Source of the DNA: Pseudomonas cavernicola
GTDB taxonomy: Bacteria > Pseudomonadota > Gammaproteobacteria > Pseudomonadales > Pseudomonadaceae
Length of the DNA stretch: 64,000 nt
Assembly (NCBI RefSeq): GCF_003596405.1
Contig: NZ_QYUR01000006.1
Coordinates: 372,001 to 436,000, forward strand
Reading direction: 5' to 3'
Position numbers and translations under genes: made by a program. The notes below the pieces were generated by a model. The model worked only from the letters and a program-made list of their open reading frames with translations, had not been told where the DNA came from and searched no databases. The number at the start of each line of letters is the position of its first letter. The first letter of the stretch is position 1. Of this stretch, positions 24,903 to 34,658 are shown piece after piece.

Positions 24903-26095
24903 AACACTTCCACGCTATCTCCCGCGTGCCCGGCGACCCGATTCTCGGCCTGATCGAGGCCTTTCGTGCCGACAGTAATCCGGCCAAGTTGGATCTCGGT
25001 GTTGGCGTGTACAAAGACCCCCAGGGTCATACGCCGATTCTGCGTGCGGTGAAGCTGGCCGAGCAGCGCTTGGTCGACAGCGAAACGACCAAGAGCTACA
25101 TCGGCGGTCATGGCGATGCGCTGTTTGCTGCGCGCCTGGCTGAACTGGTGCTCGGTGCCGATTCCCCACTGCTGCGCGAACAACGCACCGGCGCCACGCA
25201 AACGCCTGGCGGCACCGGCGCCCTGCGCCTGACTGCGGACTTTATCGCCCATTGCCTGCCCGGCCGTGGCATCTGGCTGAGCGACCCAACCTGGCCGATC
25301 CACGAAACGATTTTTGCCGAAGCCGGGCTCAAGGTCGGTCATTACCCCTACGTCGGCAGCGACAACCGCCTGAACGTCGAAGCCATGCTCGCCGCCCTCG
25401 GCCAGTTACCGCTCGGCGACGTGGTGCTGCTGCACGCCTGCTGTCACAACCCGACCGGCTTCGACCTGAGCCAGGACGATTGGCGCCGGGTGCTGGAAGT
25501 GGTGCGCGCGCGTGAGCTGTTGCCGCTGATCGACTTCGCCTATCAGGGCTTTGGCGACGGCCTGGAAGAGGATGCCTGGGCGGTACGGCTGTTCGCCCAA
25601 GAACTACCCGAACTGCTGATCACCAGCTCCTGCTCGAAGAACTTCGGCCTCTACCGCGAACGCACCGGCGCCTTGATCGTCTGCTGCGAAAATGCGGAAA
25701 AACTGCTGGATGTCCGCAGCCAGCTGGCCTCTATAGCCCGCAATCTGTGGTCCACCCCACCCGCTCATGGCGCTGCGGTGGTCGCGCAAATCCTCGACGA
25801 TCACGCCTTGAAAACCCTCTGGGCCGATGAAGTGGAAGCCATGCGCCGCCGCATCACCGAATTGCGTATGGGCTTGGTCGAAGCTCTGCAGCCTTACGGT
25901 CTGGCCGAACGCTTTGCGCATATCGGCATACAGCGCGGGATGTTCTCCTACACCGGCCTGACGCCCCTGCAGGTGCAGCGGCTACGGGATGAATACAGCG
26001 TGTATATGGTCGGTTCCGGCCGTGCCAACGTGGCAGGGATCGATGCCAGTCGTCTCGACGACCTGGCCCGAGCCATCGCCCAGGTGTGCGCCTGA
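24899..26095 (+). CDS. phhC: Aromatic amino acid aminotransferase
   Basis: PLP-dependent class I aminotransferase converting tyrosine (and phenylalanine) to the keto acid for Hpd. Starting at the GTG overlapping the phhB stop, the 398-residue protein begins (M)[16 protein letters not shown]. It shows the PLP lysine in [17 protein letters not shown] and the carboxylate-binding arginine near [12 protein letters not shown] start further upstream at 24785 would lie inside phhB and is rejected. Length and operon position match PhhC. Confidence 0.93.
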   Translation: MKHFHAISRVPGDPILGLIEAFRADSNPAKLDLGVGVYKDPQGHTPILRAVKLAEQRLVDSETTKSYIGGHGDALFAARLAELVLGADSPLLREQRTGATQTPGGTGALRLTADFIAHCLPGRGIWLSDPTWPIHETIFAEAGLKVGHYPYVGSDNRLNVEAMLAALGQLPLGDVVLLHACCHNPTGFDLSQDDWRRVLEVVRARELLPLIDFAYQGFGDGLEEDAWAVRLFAQELPELLITSSCSKNFGLYRERTGALIVCCENAEKLLDVRSQLASIARNLWSTPPAHGAAVVAQILDDHALKTLWADEVEAMRRRITELRMGLVEALQPYGLAERFAHIGIQRGMFSYTGLTPLQVQRLRDEYSVYMVGSGRANVAGIDASRLDDLARAIAQVCA

Positions 26096-26106
26096 CCTTC
26101 AAACCC

Positions 26107-26170
26107 GTAGGAGCGGGCTTGCCCGCGATGCTCTTGTTTGAAGAGCTTCGCGAGCAGAGCTCGCTCCTAC
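26107..26170. repeat. REP-type palindrome
   Basis: GTAGGAGCGGGCTTGCCCGCGA on the left and TCGCGAGCAGAGCTCGCTCCTAC on the right are two REP-like hairpins in opposite orientation (a BIME-type pair), between the convergent phhC and arfB genes. A second copy is at 28997-29061. Confidence 0.85.
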
Positions 26171-26207
26171 AAAGTTATGCCCTCTCCTCTGAACCACCTA
26201 CTGAAAC

Positions 26208-26621
26208 TCAGTAATCCACCTTGCCGCGCCCGGCCTTGATCGAGCCGCGCTGGCTCTTGCCTTCCAATCGACGCTTCTTCGAACCCAGGGTTGGTTTGGT
26301 CGGGCGGCGGGCTTTTTCCACCTTGGCGGCACTCAGAATCAGCTCCTTTAGCCGCTCCAGAGCGTCCGCGCGGTTCTGTTCCTGAGTGCGGTACTGCTGC
26401 GCCTTGATCACTACCACGCCATCGCCGGTGATACGGCTGTCGCGCAGCGCCAGCAGGCGTTCCTTGTAGAACGGCGGCAGCGACGAGGCGTGGATATCGA
26501 AACGCAGATGCACCGCGCTGGAGACCTTATTAACGTTCTGCCCACCGGCGCCCTGGGCGCGGATGGCCGTCAGCTCGACCTCGGCATCGGGCAGATGAAC
26601 GTTATTGGAAATCACCAGCAT
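26208..26621 (-). CDS. arfB: Alternative ribosome-rescue factor ArfB
   Basis: Peptidyl-tRNA hydrolase that releases ribosomes stalled on non-stop mRNA. The 137-residue protein begins [17 protein letters not shown] and has the catalytic [19 protein letters not shown] (GGQ at about residues 26-28). A basic C-terminal tail ([20 protein letters not shown]) follows, which inserts in the mRNA channel. It is short, like YaeJ/ArfB rather than RF1/RF2. Confidence 0.93.
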   Translation of the reverse strand: MLVISNNVHLPDAEVELTAIRAQGAGGQNVNKVSSAVHLRFDIHASSLPPFYKERLLALRDSRITGDGVVVIKAQQYRTQEQNRADALERLKELILSAAKVEKARRPTKPTLGSKKRRLEGKSQRGSIKAGRGKVDY

Positions 26622-26726
26622 GACGAACGCACATATAAGGAAGGAGGAGGCCAGGATAACCCGAGCGCCCGCTCGGCGCTTAAAGCGCCGACGCCAGCAT
26701 TCATCTCAAGCTTCCGCCCTGCTGAA

Positions 26727-26758
26727 ACAACAAACCCGGCTTTAGCCGGGTTTGTTGT
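26727..26758 (-). terminator. Terminator of the aroP-type permease gene
   Basis: ACAACAAACCCGGCT and AGCCGGGTTTGTTGT form a perfect 15-bp stem with a two-base loop, 36 bp past the permease stop. The palindromic T/A flanks allow it to work in both directions. Confidence 0.85.
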
Positions 26759-26793
26759 GTATCGCACCGAATTCATCGGCCTGTGTTGCGCGC

Positions 26794-28215
26794 TTACTCG
26801 ACTGCCGGGGCGCCGGCCAGATCGACCGTCGCTTTACCTTTGGACAGTTTGAGGCGGTAGCAACCCCACATAAACACCAGCCAGAACGGAATCGCGTAGA
26901 CCGACACCTTGATCCCTGGGATCAGCAGCATGACGCCGAGGATAAACAGCACGAAGGCCAGGCACAGGTAGTTGCCGAACGGGTACCAGAAGGCCTTGAA
27001 GCCCGACTGCACGCCCTTGCGCAGCATGTGCTGGCGGAACTTCAGGTGCGAATAGCTGATCATCGCCCAGTTGATCACCAATGCCGCAACCACCAGCGAC
27101 ATCAGCAGCTCCAGCGCGTTCTGCGGAACCACGTAGTTGACCACTACGGCGAGGAAGGTCACCAGCGCCGAGAGCACCAGTGCCCGCACCGGCACCCCAC
27201 GTTTGTCGACCTTGGCCAGCGACTTCGGCGCATCGCCCTGCTCGGCCAGACCCAAGAGCATGCGACCGTTGCAGTAGGTGCCGCTGTTGTAGACCGACAG
27301 CGCGGCGGTGAGCACCACGAAGTTGAGGATGTGCGCGGCGGTATCGCTACCCAGCATCGAGAACACCTGGACGAACGGGCTGCCGCTGTAGGCGTCGCCG
27401 GCACTGTTGATGTTCTGCAGCAGCGCATCCCAGGGGGTCAGGGAGAGCAGCACGACCAACGCGCCGACATAGAAAATCAGGATGCGGTAGATCACCTGGT
27501 TGATCGCTTTCGGGATCACGGTTTTCGGCTTGTCGGCCTCGGCCGCGGTGAAACCGAGCATTTCCAGGCCGCCGAAGGAGAACATGATGAAGGCCATCGC
27601 CATCACCAGACCGGAGATGCCGTTAGGAAAGAAACCGCCGTGTTCCCACAGGTTGCTCACCGCCGCCTGCTCGCCGCCGGCACCGCTGAACAGCAGGTAG
27701 CAGCCGAGCACGATCATGCCGATGATCGCCACCACCTTGATCATGGCGAACCAGAACTCCGCCTCGCCGAACAGCTTCACGTTGGCCAGGTTGATCGCGT
27801 TGACTATGACGAAGAACACCGCCGCGGTAGCCCAGGTCGGGACATCCGGCCACCAGTAATGAATGTACTTGCCGACCGCGGTCAGCTCCGACATGCCCAC
27901 CAGGATGTACAGCACCCAGCAGTTCCAGCCCGAGAGGAAGCCAGCAAAACCGCCCCAGTACTTGTGGGCGAAATGGCTGAAGGAGCCGGCTACCGGCTCT
28001 TCGACGATCATTTCACCGAGCTGGCGCATGATCAGGAAGGCGATAAAACCGCAAATGGCGTAGCCGAGGATCATCGACGGCCCGGCGGATTTCAGCACCC
28101 CGGCCGAGCCGAGGAACAAACCGGTGCCGATGGCGCCACCGAGCGCGATCAGCTGGATATGGCGATTTTTCAGGCCGCGCTTAAGCTCGCCCGAGGGAAG
28201 AGTGTCATGCTGCAT
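26794..28215 (-). CDS. aroP2: Aromatic amino acid permease (APC family)
   Basis: Inner-membrane proton symporter for aromatic amino acids. The 473-residue protein begins MQHDTLPSGELKRGLKNRHI and has about twelve membrane helices, with the APC signatures IALGGAIGTGLFLGSAGVL and FSFGGLEMLGFTAAEAD. It is the last gene in the hpd-hmgA-fahA-maiA direction, consistent with supply of phenylalanine/tyrosine to that pathway. A permease (aroP2) lies next to hpd in P. aeruginosa as well (from memory). Exact substrate range cannot be read from the sequence. Confidence 0.85.
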   Translation of the reverse strand: MQHDTLPSGELKRGLKNRHIQLIALGGAIGTGLFLGSAGVLKSAGPSMILGYAICGFIAFLIMRQLGEMIVEEPVAGSFSHFAHKYWGGFAGFLSGWNCWVLYILVGMSELTAVGKYIHYWWPDVPTWATAAVFFVIVNAINLANVKLFGEAEFWFAMIKVVAIIGMIVLGCYLLFSGAGGEQAAVSNLWEHGGFFPNGISGLVMAMAFIMFSFGGLEMLGFTAAEADKPKTVIPKAINQVIYRILIFYVGALVVLLSLTPWDALLQNINSAGDAYSGSPFVQVFSMLGSDTAAHILNFVVLTAALSVYNSGTYCNGRMLLGLAEQGDAPKSLAKVDKRGVPVRALVLSALVTFLAVVVNYVVPQNALELLMSLVVAALVINWAMISYSHLKFRQHMLRKGVQSGFKAFWYPFGNYLCLAFVLFILGVMLLIPGIKVSVYAIPFWLVFMWGCYRLKLSKGKATVDLAGAPAVE

Positions 28216-28323
28216 TAGTACGTCACCTTTTGTTTTTATCTGTGACGGGATCGGACCCGCCGCGCTCGTGGTGCGGCGGAATTCAGCAAGGCTTGTAAGC
28301 CTTTGCAGTTAGTTGCGGGCCCC

Positions 28324-28965
28324 TTACTGAGCGTCGGGCTGTTCCTCCGGAGCGGCGTTTTTAAACGCATCAAGGGATTCACAGTGGGCGACCACATCGA
28401 GGATGCGAGGGTACGCATTGAGGTCACAGTTAAAACGGCGCGCATTGTACACCTGCGGAATCAAACAGGCTTCCAGATAACCCGGCCGTTCACCCAGTGA
28501 CAGACGACCGGGCAAGCGCATCAAGCCCTGCTCCACGGCCGCCAAGCCAACATCCACCCAGTGCCGGTACCAGGTGTCTTTCGCTTCACTCTCAACCCCC
28601 AATGTGCCGGATAGGTATTGCAACACCCGCAGGTTGTTAAGCGGGTGGATATCGCAAGCGATATGCAGCGCCAATGCACGCACCTGCGCGCGCAGGGCCG
28701 GATCGCTCGGCAGCAGTGCCGGTTGCGGGTGGGTTTCATCGAGGTATTCGAGAATCGCCAGGGACTGCGCGATCTTCGTCTTGCCATCGACCAGCAGCGG
28801 CAACAGCCCCTGCGGATTCAGCGCCAGATAGTCAGCCGAATGCTGCTGGCCGCCGTCCTTGACCAGATGCACCGGCACTTGCTGGTAGGCCAACCCCTTC
28901 AGGTTAAGTGCGATGCGCACCCGATAGGCGGCGCTGGAACGCCAGTAGGAATAGAGCGTCAGCAT
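28324..28965 (-). CDS. maiA: Maleylacetoacetate isomerase
   Basis: Glutathione-dependent zeta-class GST that isomerises maleylacetoacetate to fumarylacetoacetate. The 213-residue protein starts MLTLYSYWRSSAAYRVRIA, in which the SSAAYRVR motif binds glutathione, and carries LLPLLVDGKTKIAQSLAILE. The ATG at 28965 is preceded by AGGAAGG at six bases; an ATG two codons upstream overlaps the ribosome site. The open frame to 29238 is a fortuitous extension through a REP element. Confidence 0.94.
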   Translation of the reverse strand: MLTLYSYWRSSAAYRVRIALNLKGLAYQQVPVHLVKDGGQQHSADYLALNPQGLLPLLVDGKTKIAQSLAILEYLDETHPQPALLPSDPALRAQVRALALHIACDIHPLNNLRVLQYLSGTLGVESEAKDTWYRHWVDVGLAAVEQGLMRLPGRLSLGERPGYLEACLIPQVYNARRFNCDLNAYPRILDVVAHCESLDAFKNAAPEEQPDAQ

Positions 28966-28996
28966 GGACATCCTTCCTGAGGTAGTGGTCTGGACC

Positions 28997-29061
28997 GTAG
29001 GAGCGGGCCATGCCCGCGAACCGTTTGCGGGGCTGCCATTCGCGAGCAAGCTCGCTCCTAC
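28997..29061. repeat. REP-type palindrome between fahA and maiA
   Basis: GTAGGAGCGGGCCATGCCCGCGA and CGCGAGCAAGCTCGCTCCTAC, same family as 26107-26170. It lies within the tyrosine catabolic operon. Confidence 0.85.
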
Positions 29062-29065
29062 AGGA

Positions 29066-30049
29066 TCAGTGGGCGTATTTTTCCACCGCCTGTTCGATAG
29101 AACCGAAGATGCTTTGCCCACGGGCGTCGAACATCTCGATACGCACACGGTCACCGAACTTGAGGAACGGGGTTTTCGCCTCGCCGTGCTCGACGATTTC
29201 CAGCATGCGCTTTTCGGCCAGACAGCTGGAACCGGCACTGCGGTCGTAGTTCGACACCGTACCGGAGCCGATGATGGTGCCGGTTCCCAGCGGCCGGGTC
29301 TTGGCGGCGTGAGCGACCAGAGTCGGGAAGTTGAAGGTCATGTCGACGCCGGCATCCGGCTGGCCAAACAGCTGACCATTGATATGCGAGACCAGCGGCC
29401 GATGCACCTTGCCCTCGCGCCAGGTATCGCCCAGTTCGTCCGGCGTCACCGCCACCGGCGAGAAACTGGAGGACGGCTTGCTCTGGTAGAAACCGAAGCC
29501 CTTGGCCAGCTCGCCGGGAATCAGATTCCGCAGCGACACGTCGTTGACCAGCATCAGCAACTGAATGTGCGAGGCCGCTTCGGCCGCCGAGGCGCCCATC
29601 GGCACGTCGTCGGTGATCACCGCCAGTTCGGCTTCCAGGTCGATGCCCCAGGCCTCGTCGGCCATGCGGATCGGGCTGTGCGGCGGGATAAAGGTATCCG
29701 CACCACCCTGATACATCAGCGGGTCGTGCCAGAAGGATTCCGGCATCTCGGCGCCACGGGCCTTGCGCACCAGTTCGACGTGGTTGACGTAGGCACTGCC
29801 ATCGGCCCAGTGATAGGCGCGCGGCAACGGGCTGGCGCAGGCGCTCTGCTCGAAGGCGAACGCGCCAGCTTCCAGACCATCGTTCAGTCGTTGGTAAATC
29901 GCGTCCAACTGTGGGCGCTTAGTTGCCCAATCATCCAGTGCTGCCTGCAATGTCGGGGCAATCGCCGGGACTTTCACCGCACGACTCAGGTCGCGGGAGA
30001 CTACGACCAGCACGCCGTCACGGCCTTGATTCAGAGATGCGAGTTTCAT
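29066..30049 (-). CDS. fahA: Fumarylacetoacetase (FAH family)
   Basis: Hydrolyses fumarylacetoacetate to fumarate and acetoacetate, the last step of tyrosine breakdown. The 327-residue protein begins MKLASLNQGRDGVLVVVSRD. It has the FAH-fold metal site region WGIDLEAELAVITDDVP, MLVNDVSLRNLIPGELAKGFG and the GTGTIIGSGTVSNYD segment. This shorter bacterial form lies between hmgA and maiA. Confidence 0.93.
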   Translation of the reverse strand: MKLASLNQGRDGVLVVVSRDLSRAVKVPAIAPTLQAALDDWATKRPQLDAIYQRLNDGLEAGAFAFEQSACASPLPRAYHWADGSAYVNHVELVRKARGAEMPESFWHDPLMYQGGADTFIPPHSPIRMADEAWGIDLEAELAVITDDVPMGASAAEAASHIQLLMLVNDVSLRNLIPGELAKGFGFYQSKPSSSFSPVAVTPDELGDTWREGKVHRPLVSHINGQLFGQPDAGVDMTFNFPTLVAHAAKTRPLGTGTIIGSGTVSNYDRSAGSSCLAEKRMLEIVEHGEAKTPFLKFGDRVRIEMFDARGQSIFGSIEQAVEKYAH

Positions 30050-30089
30050 AAGTCAACCTTTCAAAAATTCTGTCGGAGCGCTGCATGTC

Positions 30090-30268
30090 TCTCCCCTCGC
30101 CCATTTATGGGGCGAAGAGGTACGTTTTTAGAGCCGCCGGCTCGTGTGCCGATGAGCGCCTGAACGCTCCGCGCTCAGGCCGGGGCGCAGAGCGGGGGCC
30201 GGGGGAGAGGGTGAAGTCGTCAAACGCTACCCTCTCCCCCACCCTCTCCCTGAAGGGAGAGGGAGTCG
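30090..30268. repeat. Repeat-rich spacer between hmgA and fahA
   Basis: Contains CTCCCCTCGCCCATTTATGG near 30091 and CTCTCCCTGAAGGGAGAGGG near 30246, plus a GCGCTCAGGC-type hairpin around 30160-30185. The same CTCTCCC(T)AACCC/GGGAGAGGG motif recurs at 35207-35240. No gene is seen. Confidence 0.6.
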
Positions 30269-30281
30269 CACGGCGCTAGCC

Positions 30282-31458
30282 TCAACTGTCTTTCCCTGGC
30301 GCACGCCAGGAGTTCACGTATTCGGGCACATCGACCTGCGCGGCGGCTGGGTCTATCTCCAGGGCGCGACGACTGTCGATCATCACCGCCACTTCGTCGG
30401 CGAAGGTGGCTGGGGCGTCCTGGCTCTTCTTCAGCGCCTTCGGGTGCGGTCCGTGAGGGAAGCCACAGGGGTGCAGCGTGACCATCCCGGCCTCGATGTT
30501 GTCGCGACTGAAGAAGTTGCCACGGTGGTAGAACAGCACTTCGTCGTAGTCGTCGTTGTTGTGATAGAACGGCACCTTCAGCGCACCTGGGTCGCTTTCA
30601 ACCGGGCGAGGACAGAACGTGCAGACCACAAAACCGTTGGCCACGAAGCTGGTGTGCGCTTACATGAATGGCGGCACGTGCGTAGCGATTTGCGGCTCAT
30701 TCATGGGCGGATATCCGCCAGTGAGAACGCACCACGGCTGTTTGTCGCCATGCCAGCGACCACGTCCAGCGGGTTATACGGTATAGGTCACCGGTGTCTG
30801 ATCTGGTTGCGCCGTGTGATTCGCACCTGCCAGGTGTTCTCGTCCTGTGGGCCTGAACGCGTCGTCGAGATGCGGAAGGGCGTCGAGTACCGCCGGATCG
30901 AATGATCGCATGCGGCCCGACGCGACCTTTATCCGGCAGCTGATAAAAGCACCGTCGGTGTTCTCCCCGATCAACAAGAGCATAAGCTCGGCCCTTCCTG
31001 GCCTCGATTGCCCAGCAGGTGCCACGCGGCAACCATCAGGTAATCGCCGTCGCGCGCAACTCCAGGTGGGCCCGAAGTCGCAGTTAGAACAGTGCCCCCG
31101 CCGCCTTCGTGAATGAAACAACAGTCATCGCCGTCGCCATATTGCGCACCAGGTGGCGCATGGCGCCGTTGGTCTTCCACACCCGCAGCTTCATGTCGCC
31201 GTTGTGCAGGGTGATTGGGGCTTCCAGCGGGCAATCGCGCTCACTGGAGAGCTGGTTGAAGTTGAAGGCATGGGGCCGCAACGGCCCCTCCCAATCGATC
31301 CAACCGGTGGGCGGATGCTTGTGGTGCAGGTGCGAAGCCGGGCCGAAGAAACCCTCACGGCCCATTTCCCGCTCGTAAGTGCCCGTCGGAAAATCGCAAT
31401 GCGCCTGCCGCGAGCACTCGCCTTCACGCAGGGGGAAGCTGATCCATTTACGGCTCAT
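30282..31458 (-). pseudogene. hmgA: Homogentisate 1,2-dioxygenase, multiply frameshifted
   Basis: The N-terminal part (start 31458, MSRKWISFPLREGECSRQAH) reads cleanly to MRHLVRN near 31140. The C-terminal part reads cleanly from VANGFVVCTFCPRPVESDPG (30644) to WRAPGKDS. Between them the coding signal jumps repeatedly among the three frames: GDGDDCCFIHEGGG, then CDFG, then RDGDYLM, then PRGT..WAIEA, then LLIGENTDGAF, then YQLPDKGRVGPHAI, then FDPAVLDA. I estimate at least eight small indels within about 500 bp, while overall length (1177 bp) stays near normal. The neighbours are intact, so this is either real decay or a patch of poor sequence. Confidence 0.85.
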
Positions 31459-31488
31459 AGCCGGTGTCTCCTCGATTCGACGTTTTTT

Positions 31489-31654
31489 CGTAGGGTGGGT
31501 TAGGCGCAAGCACGCTGGTCGGGATCGAGCGTGATAGCCGAAGCGCCGTAACCCACCGTTGCTGCGCCTGCTGACACGGATCGGTGGGTTACGCGGCGCC
31601 CATGCCTTGCGATGTTCGAATCTCCAGCGATACGCGCCGCTAACCCACCCTACG
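31489..31654. repeat. Palindromic repeat between hpd and hmgA
   Basis: Outer arms CGTAGGGTGGGTTAG and CTAACCCACCCTACG; inner arms GCGCCGTAACCCACC and GGTGGGTTACGCGGCGC. Same family as 2613-2778 and 61441-61597. Confidence 0.85.
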
Positions 31655-31663
31655 GTTTTCCGT

Positions 31664-32746
31664 TCACTCGGCCTTGAGAACGCCGCGCTTGACCTGATCC
31701 TCCTCGATGGACTCGAACAAGGCTTTGAAATTGCCCTCGCCGAAGCCCTGGTTGCCTTTGCGCTGAATGATCTCGAAGAAGATCGGGCCGATCACGGTAT
31801 TGGTGAAAATCTGCAGCAGGATGCCATCGTCTCCCGGCGCACCGTCGATCAGGATGTTCAGTTCGCGTAGCAGTGCAGTCGGCTCGGTATGGCCGGCAAC
31901 GCGCTGATCGACCTTGTCATAATAGGTGTCCGGCGTTTTCATGAAGTCCACGCCGTTGGCGCGCAGCTTGCGCACGGTCTCGTAGATGTCCTCGCTGGCC
32001 AGGGCGATGTGCTGAATGCCCTCGCCGTGGTACTCGCGGATGAACTCTTCGATCTGCGACTTATCGTCCGCCGATTCGTTGATCGGGATACGGATCTTGC
32101 CGCACGGAGCGGTCATGGCGCGCGACAGCAGGCCGGTGAGCTTGCCTTCGATATCGAAGTAACGGATCTCGCGGAAGTTGGCGATGCGCTCGTAGAAGCC
32201 GGACCAGACGTCCATTTGCCCACGTTTGACGTTGTGGGTCAGGTGATCCAGCTCCATCAAGCCAACTGCGTTGTCCTGCGGCGTACGGCCTTCGATGTAC
32301 TCGAAGTCGACGTCGTAAATGGTCTTGTCGCCATAGCGGTCGACGAGGTACAGCAAGGAGCCGCCGATACCTTCGACGCAGGGGATGTTCAACTCGCCGA
32401 AGTTGGCGTGGCTGCCGACCAGTGTGGCGCCCTGGGCTTCGACATAGGCGGCCGCCTGGGCGGCATTCTTCACGCGGAAGGCCATGGCGCAGGCGCTCGG
32501 GCCGTGCTTGAGGCCGAACTCGCGGACGTGGCCGGTCGGGCTGCCGTTGAGGACGAAATTGATGTCGTTCTGCTGGAACAGAAAGACTTCCTTGGAGCGG
32601 TGCTTCGCGGTTTCGGTGAAGCCCATGGCGGTGAACAGCTCACGCAGCTGCTGAATGCCCTCGGGCGTCGGCGCGGTGTATTCGACGAATTCGAAACCGT
32701 CGGTACCAATCGGGTTGTGCTGTTCGATTTTAGTCACGGCGTTCAT
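31664..32746 (-). CDS. hpd: 4-Hydroxyphenylpyruvate dioxygenase
   Basis: Fe(II) enzyme converting 4-hydroxyphenylpyruvate to homogentisate. The 360-residue protein begins MNAVTKIEQHNPIGTDGFEF. It has the facial-triad regions ELDHLTHNVKRGQMDVW (His), GEGIQHIALASEDIYETV (His) and GPIFFEIIQRKGNQGFGEGN (Glu). It appears intact, first gene of the homogentisate operon, and would keep producing homogentisate even though hmgA downstream looks inactive. Confidence 0.95.
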   Translation of the reverse strand: MNAVTKIEQHNPIGTDGFEFVEYTAPTPEGIQQLRELFTAMGFTETAKHRSKEVFLFQQNDINFVLNGSPTGHVREFGLKHGPSACAMAFRVKNAAQAAAYVEAQGATLVGSHANFGELNIPCVEGIGGSLLYLVDRYGDKTIYDVDFEYIEGRTPQDNAVGLMELDHLTHNVKRGQMDVWSGFYERIANFREIRYFDIEGKLTGLLSRAMTAPCGKIRIPINESADDKSQIEEFIREYHGEGIQHIALASEDIYETVRKLRANGVDFMKTPDTYYDKVDQRVAGHTEPTALLRELNILIDGAPGDDGILLQIFTNTVIGPIFFEIIQRKGNQGFGEGNFKALFESIEEDQVKRGVLKAE

Positions 32747-33266
32747 TCAGCCTCCTCGTTGTTGTTGTCGGCTCAGCACCTGCTCAATACCAGCCGGGCG
32801 CTGCGGATAACCTCATAACAACCGAGGGACGGGAGCCGTACAAGCGCATGGCAGAGCTGCCAGCAGGTACTTGGCCCGCACTAGCGGCACGTTTTCCTTA
32901 CAACCCTGAAAAGCCGAGAAAGCCTCACCGCAGGGGCTTTGCTTGCGTAACGATTTATTGACAGCGCGGTGCGCCAGGCTGACGCCTGACAACGAGTCGC
33001 GTGCAAGCCTGTTGGACGATGGGCTACCTTTCTGTGCCAGGCCCAGGCTAAACGCCATCACCACCGAAGTCCGCGAATCAGGACGGAGGTTTGCCATGCC
33101 TCGAGTAGATAAGAACAAGATGAGCACGTTAGATTGGCGTGGCCGGCGGGCTCAATCGAGTGAGCAAACGGGTGGCCCATCGCTATGACTTTAAGATCGG
33201 CTCCCGCCCATTTGACAAGGGCCATGGGTCAGAATCACCTCCGCAACTGAGCAGGACACGCGCCCG
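32747..33266. other. Upstream region of hpd; no firm gene
   Basis: 520 bp containing the hpd promoter area. No PhhR-type box stands out. From about 32990 onward the sequence changes character and includes a small open frame (33096-33188). This marks the junction between the conserved tyrosine cluster and the accessory DNA that follows. Confidence 0.5.
33096..33188 (+). CDS. Possible 30-residue small protein, unrecognised
   Basis: Begins MPRVDKNKMSTLDWRGRRAQ, basic, with a good GGAGG at 33085-33089 six bases before the ATG. I recognise no family and no promoter. It may be a remnant of a longer gene, or simply chance. Listed because of its ribosome binding site only. Confidence 0.2.
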   Translation: MPRVDKNKMSTLDWRGRRAQSSEQTGGPSL

Positions 33267-34658
33267 CTATTTGCTGTCAGGAGGAGGTTGGCGTGACAAG
33301 AGCGCGTTGAGCAGGTTGTCCTGAAAGTTGATGTTGCTCGTCAGGAACGCGTGGTCCTCGCACAAGAAGAACGCATAAGCCACTGGCAGAAAGCTGTCCT
33401 CGCTCTGTGGCGCGCCGGGGTCCAGCGTCTCGCGCGCCAGCAGAGAAGGCTTGGTGACGCGGCCATCGCCGGGTTCGATCATCAGCTCGTCGTAGGGCAC
33501 ACCGGGCCGGGGTGCGGCAATGTCTGATGGCGTGAGCCGCACCGTGTCGCGTCCATTGAACTGCTCCACCAGCAGCCGTGCAGGCGTCATATGGCAGCCA
33601 CCGCCAAAGAGTACATAGCGGATCGGCGACACCGGCTCGGCCACAGACAGCATCCAGGCCAAGCGCCGTGCACGCTCCAGGTTATATGCGAAATAGCGCT
33701 GAAGCGTCGGCGCGTCGGCAGCGGCGGCCAGGGTGGGCTCGTAGACCGACCAGGCCATGCGCTGCCAGGTTTTGGGGTCAAACAAGTCGTCGTGGCGGGG
33801 CTTGCCCTCAATATCCACCAGCCAGTTGTTGAGCGGATGGGGAAATAGCTGGTAGCCGCTGGGAAAGGTGGCCAGAGTGCGCGGCGAAATCCGGCCCCAA
33901 CCGACCTTTTCACCACTGATGAACGCATGCAATGAGCCGACCGAACCCAGGTTTGGCGTGCCCAGCAACACCAGTTTGCGCACCCGGTCCGCCCCATCCA
34001 TGGTCACCAGATGGGGCTCGCCGTCCAGCACATCGCGGGTGCCAAAGCGCAGGTAGTAGCGTGCGATCAAGCCACCCATGCTGTGCGCCACCACATCGAC
34101 GCGTAAGGTCGGGTCGGCGTAATCACGGCGCACGGCCGCAATCAGTCGATCCAGTTCCCGCACGCTGCGCAAGGTGTCTTGCCGCCAGTCGTAGGAAAGG
34201 ACGTAGTAACGTCGCTCGCCCTTGCGCGCCGGTGTCCCGGGCTGGGCGCGCACATAGCCACCAAATTGCGTCAAGGTTCGTAAAATTGGGCGGTAAAAGT
34301 CGCGACGCAGCGCCTGCTCGGCAATCCCCGAAGCTTCCAGTCTCGAAGGCCGTGGCATATTCGTTTGCGGATCGATTTCAAGGGCCAGCTCCGGGTAAGA
34401 CGAGAACAGAATGCGCCACCACGGCCCCGGCCAAATTTCTTCGCCGCTGACCCGGTCGCGCAAGCGGGTGCCAAAGGCCCCTGGGATCAAGATGACCGGC
34501 GCGGTTTCGGCGCCGGTGGTGCTGAGCTGGTAGAGCCGCTTCAGGTCGGGACGCGGTGACTCGTTGCAGCCCAGCAGGCCCACCGCAAGCACCACTATGA
34601 CAATCAGCCGTGCTACAGGCTGCGCCAGACTCCACCGGACAGAACTGTCAGAGCGCAT
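33267..34658 (-). CDS. LCAT-like lipase/acyltransferase lipoprotein
   Basis: A 463-residue alpha/beta hydrolase resembling the lecithin:cholesterol acyltransferase family. The N terminus has a lipoprotein signal (LIVIVVLAVGLLGC, lipobox cysteine at about residue 31), so it should be membrane-anchored and face the periplasm or outside. The family N-terminal motif appears as PVILIPGAFGTRLRDR, the WWR segment follows, and the nucleophile elbow is VVAHSMGGLIARYYLR. A candidate histidine lies in CEDHAFLTSNINFQDNLLNAL near the C terminus. It is downstream of an RTX remnant that it slightly overlaps. Substrate (phospholipid, sterol or wax-type ester) is unknown. Confidence 0.78.
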   Translation of the reverse strand: MRSDSSVRWSLAQPVARLIVIVVLAVGLLGCNESPRPDLKRLYQLSTTGAETAPVILIPGAFGTRLRDRVSGEEIWPGPWWRILFSSYPELALEIDPQTNMPRPSRLEASGIAEQALRRDFYRPILRTLTQFGGYVRAQPGTPARKGERRYYVLSYDWRQDTLRSVRELDRLIAAVRRDYADPTLRVDVVAHSMGGLIARYYLRFGTRDVLDGEPHLVTMDGADRVRKLVLLGTPNLGSVGSLHAFISGEKVGWGRISPRTLATFPSGYQLFPHPLNNWLVDIEGKPRHDDLFDPKTWQRMAWSVYEPTLAAAADAPTLQRYFAYNLERARRLAWMLSVAEPVSPIRYVLFGGGCHMTPARLLVEQFNGRDTVRLTPSDIAAPRPGVPYDELMIEPGDGRVTKPSLLARETLDPGAPQSEDSFLPVAYAFFLCEDHAFLTSNINFQDNLLNALLSRQPPPDSK

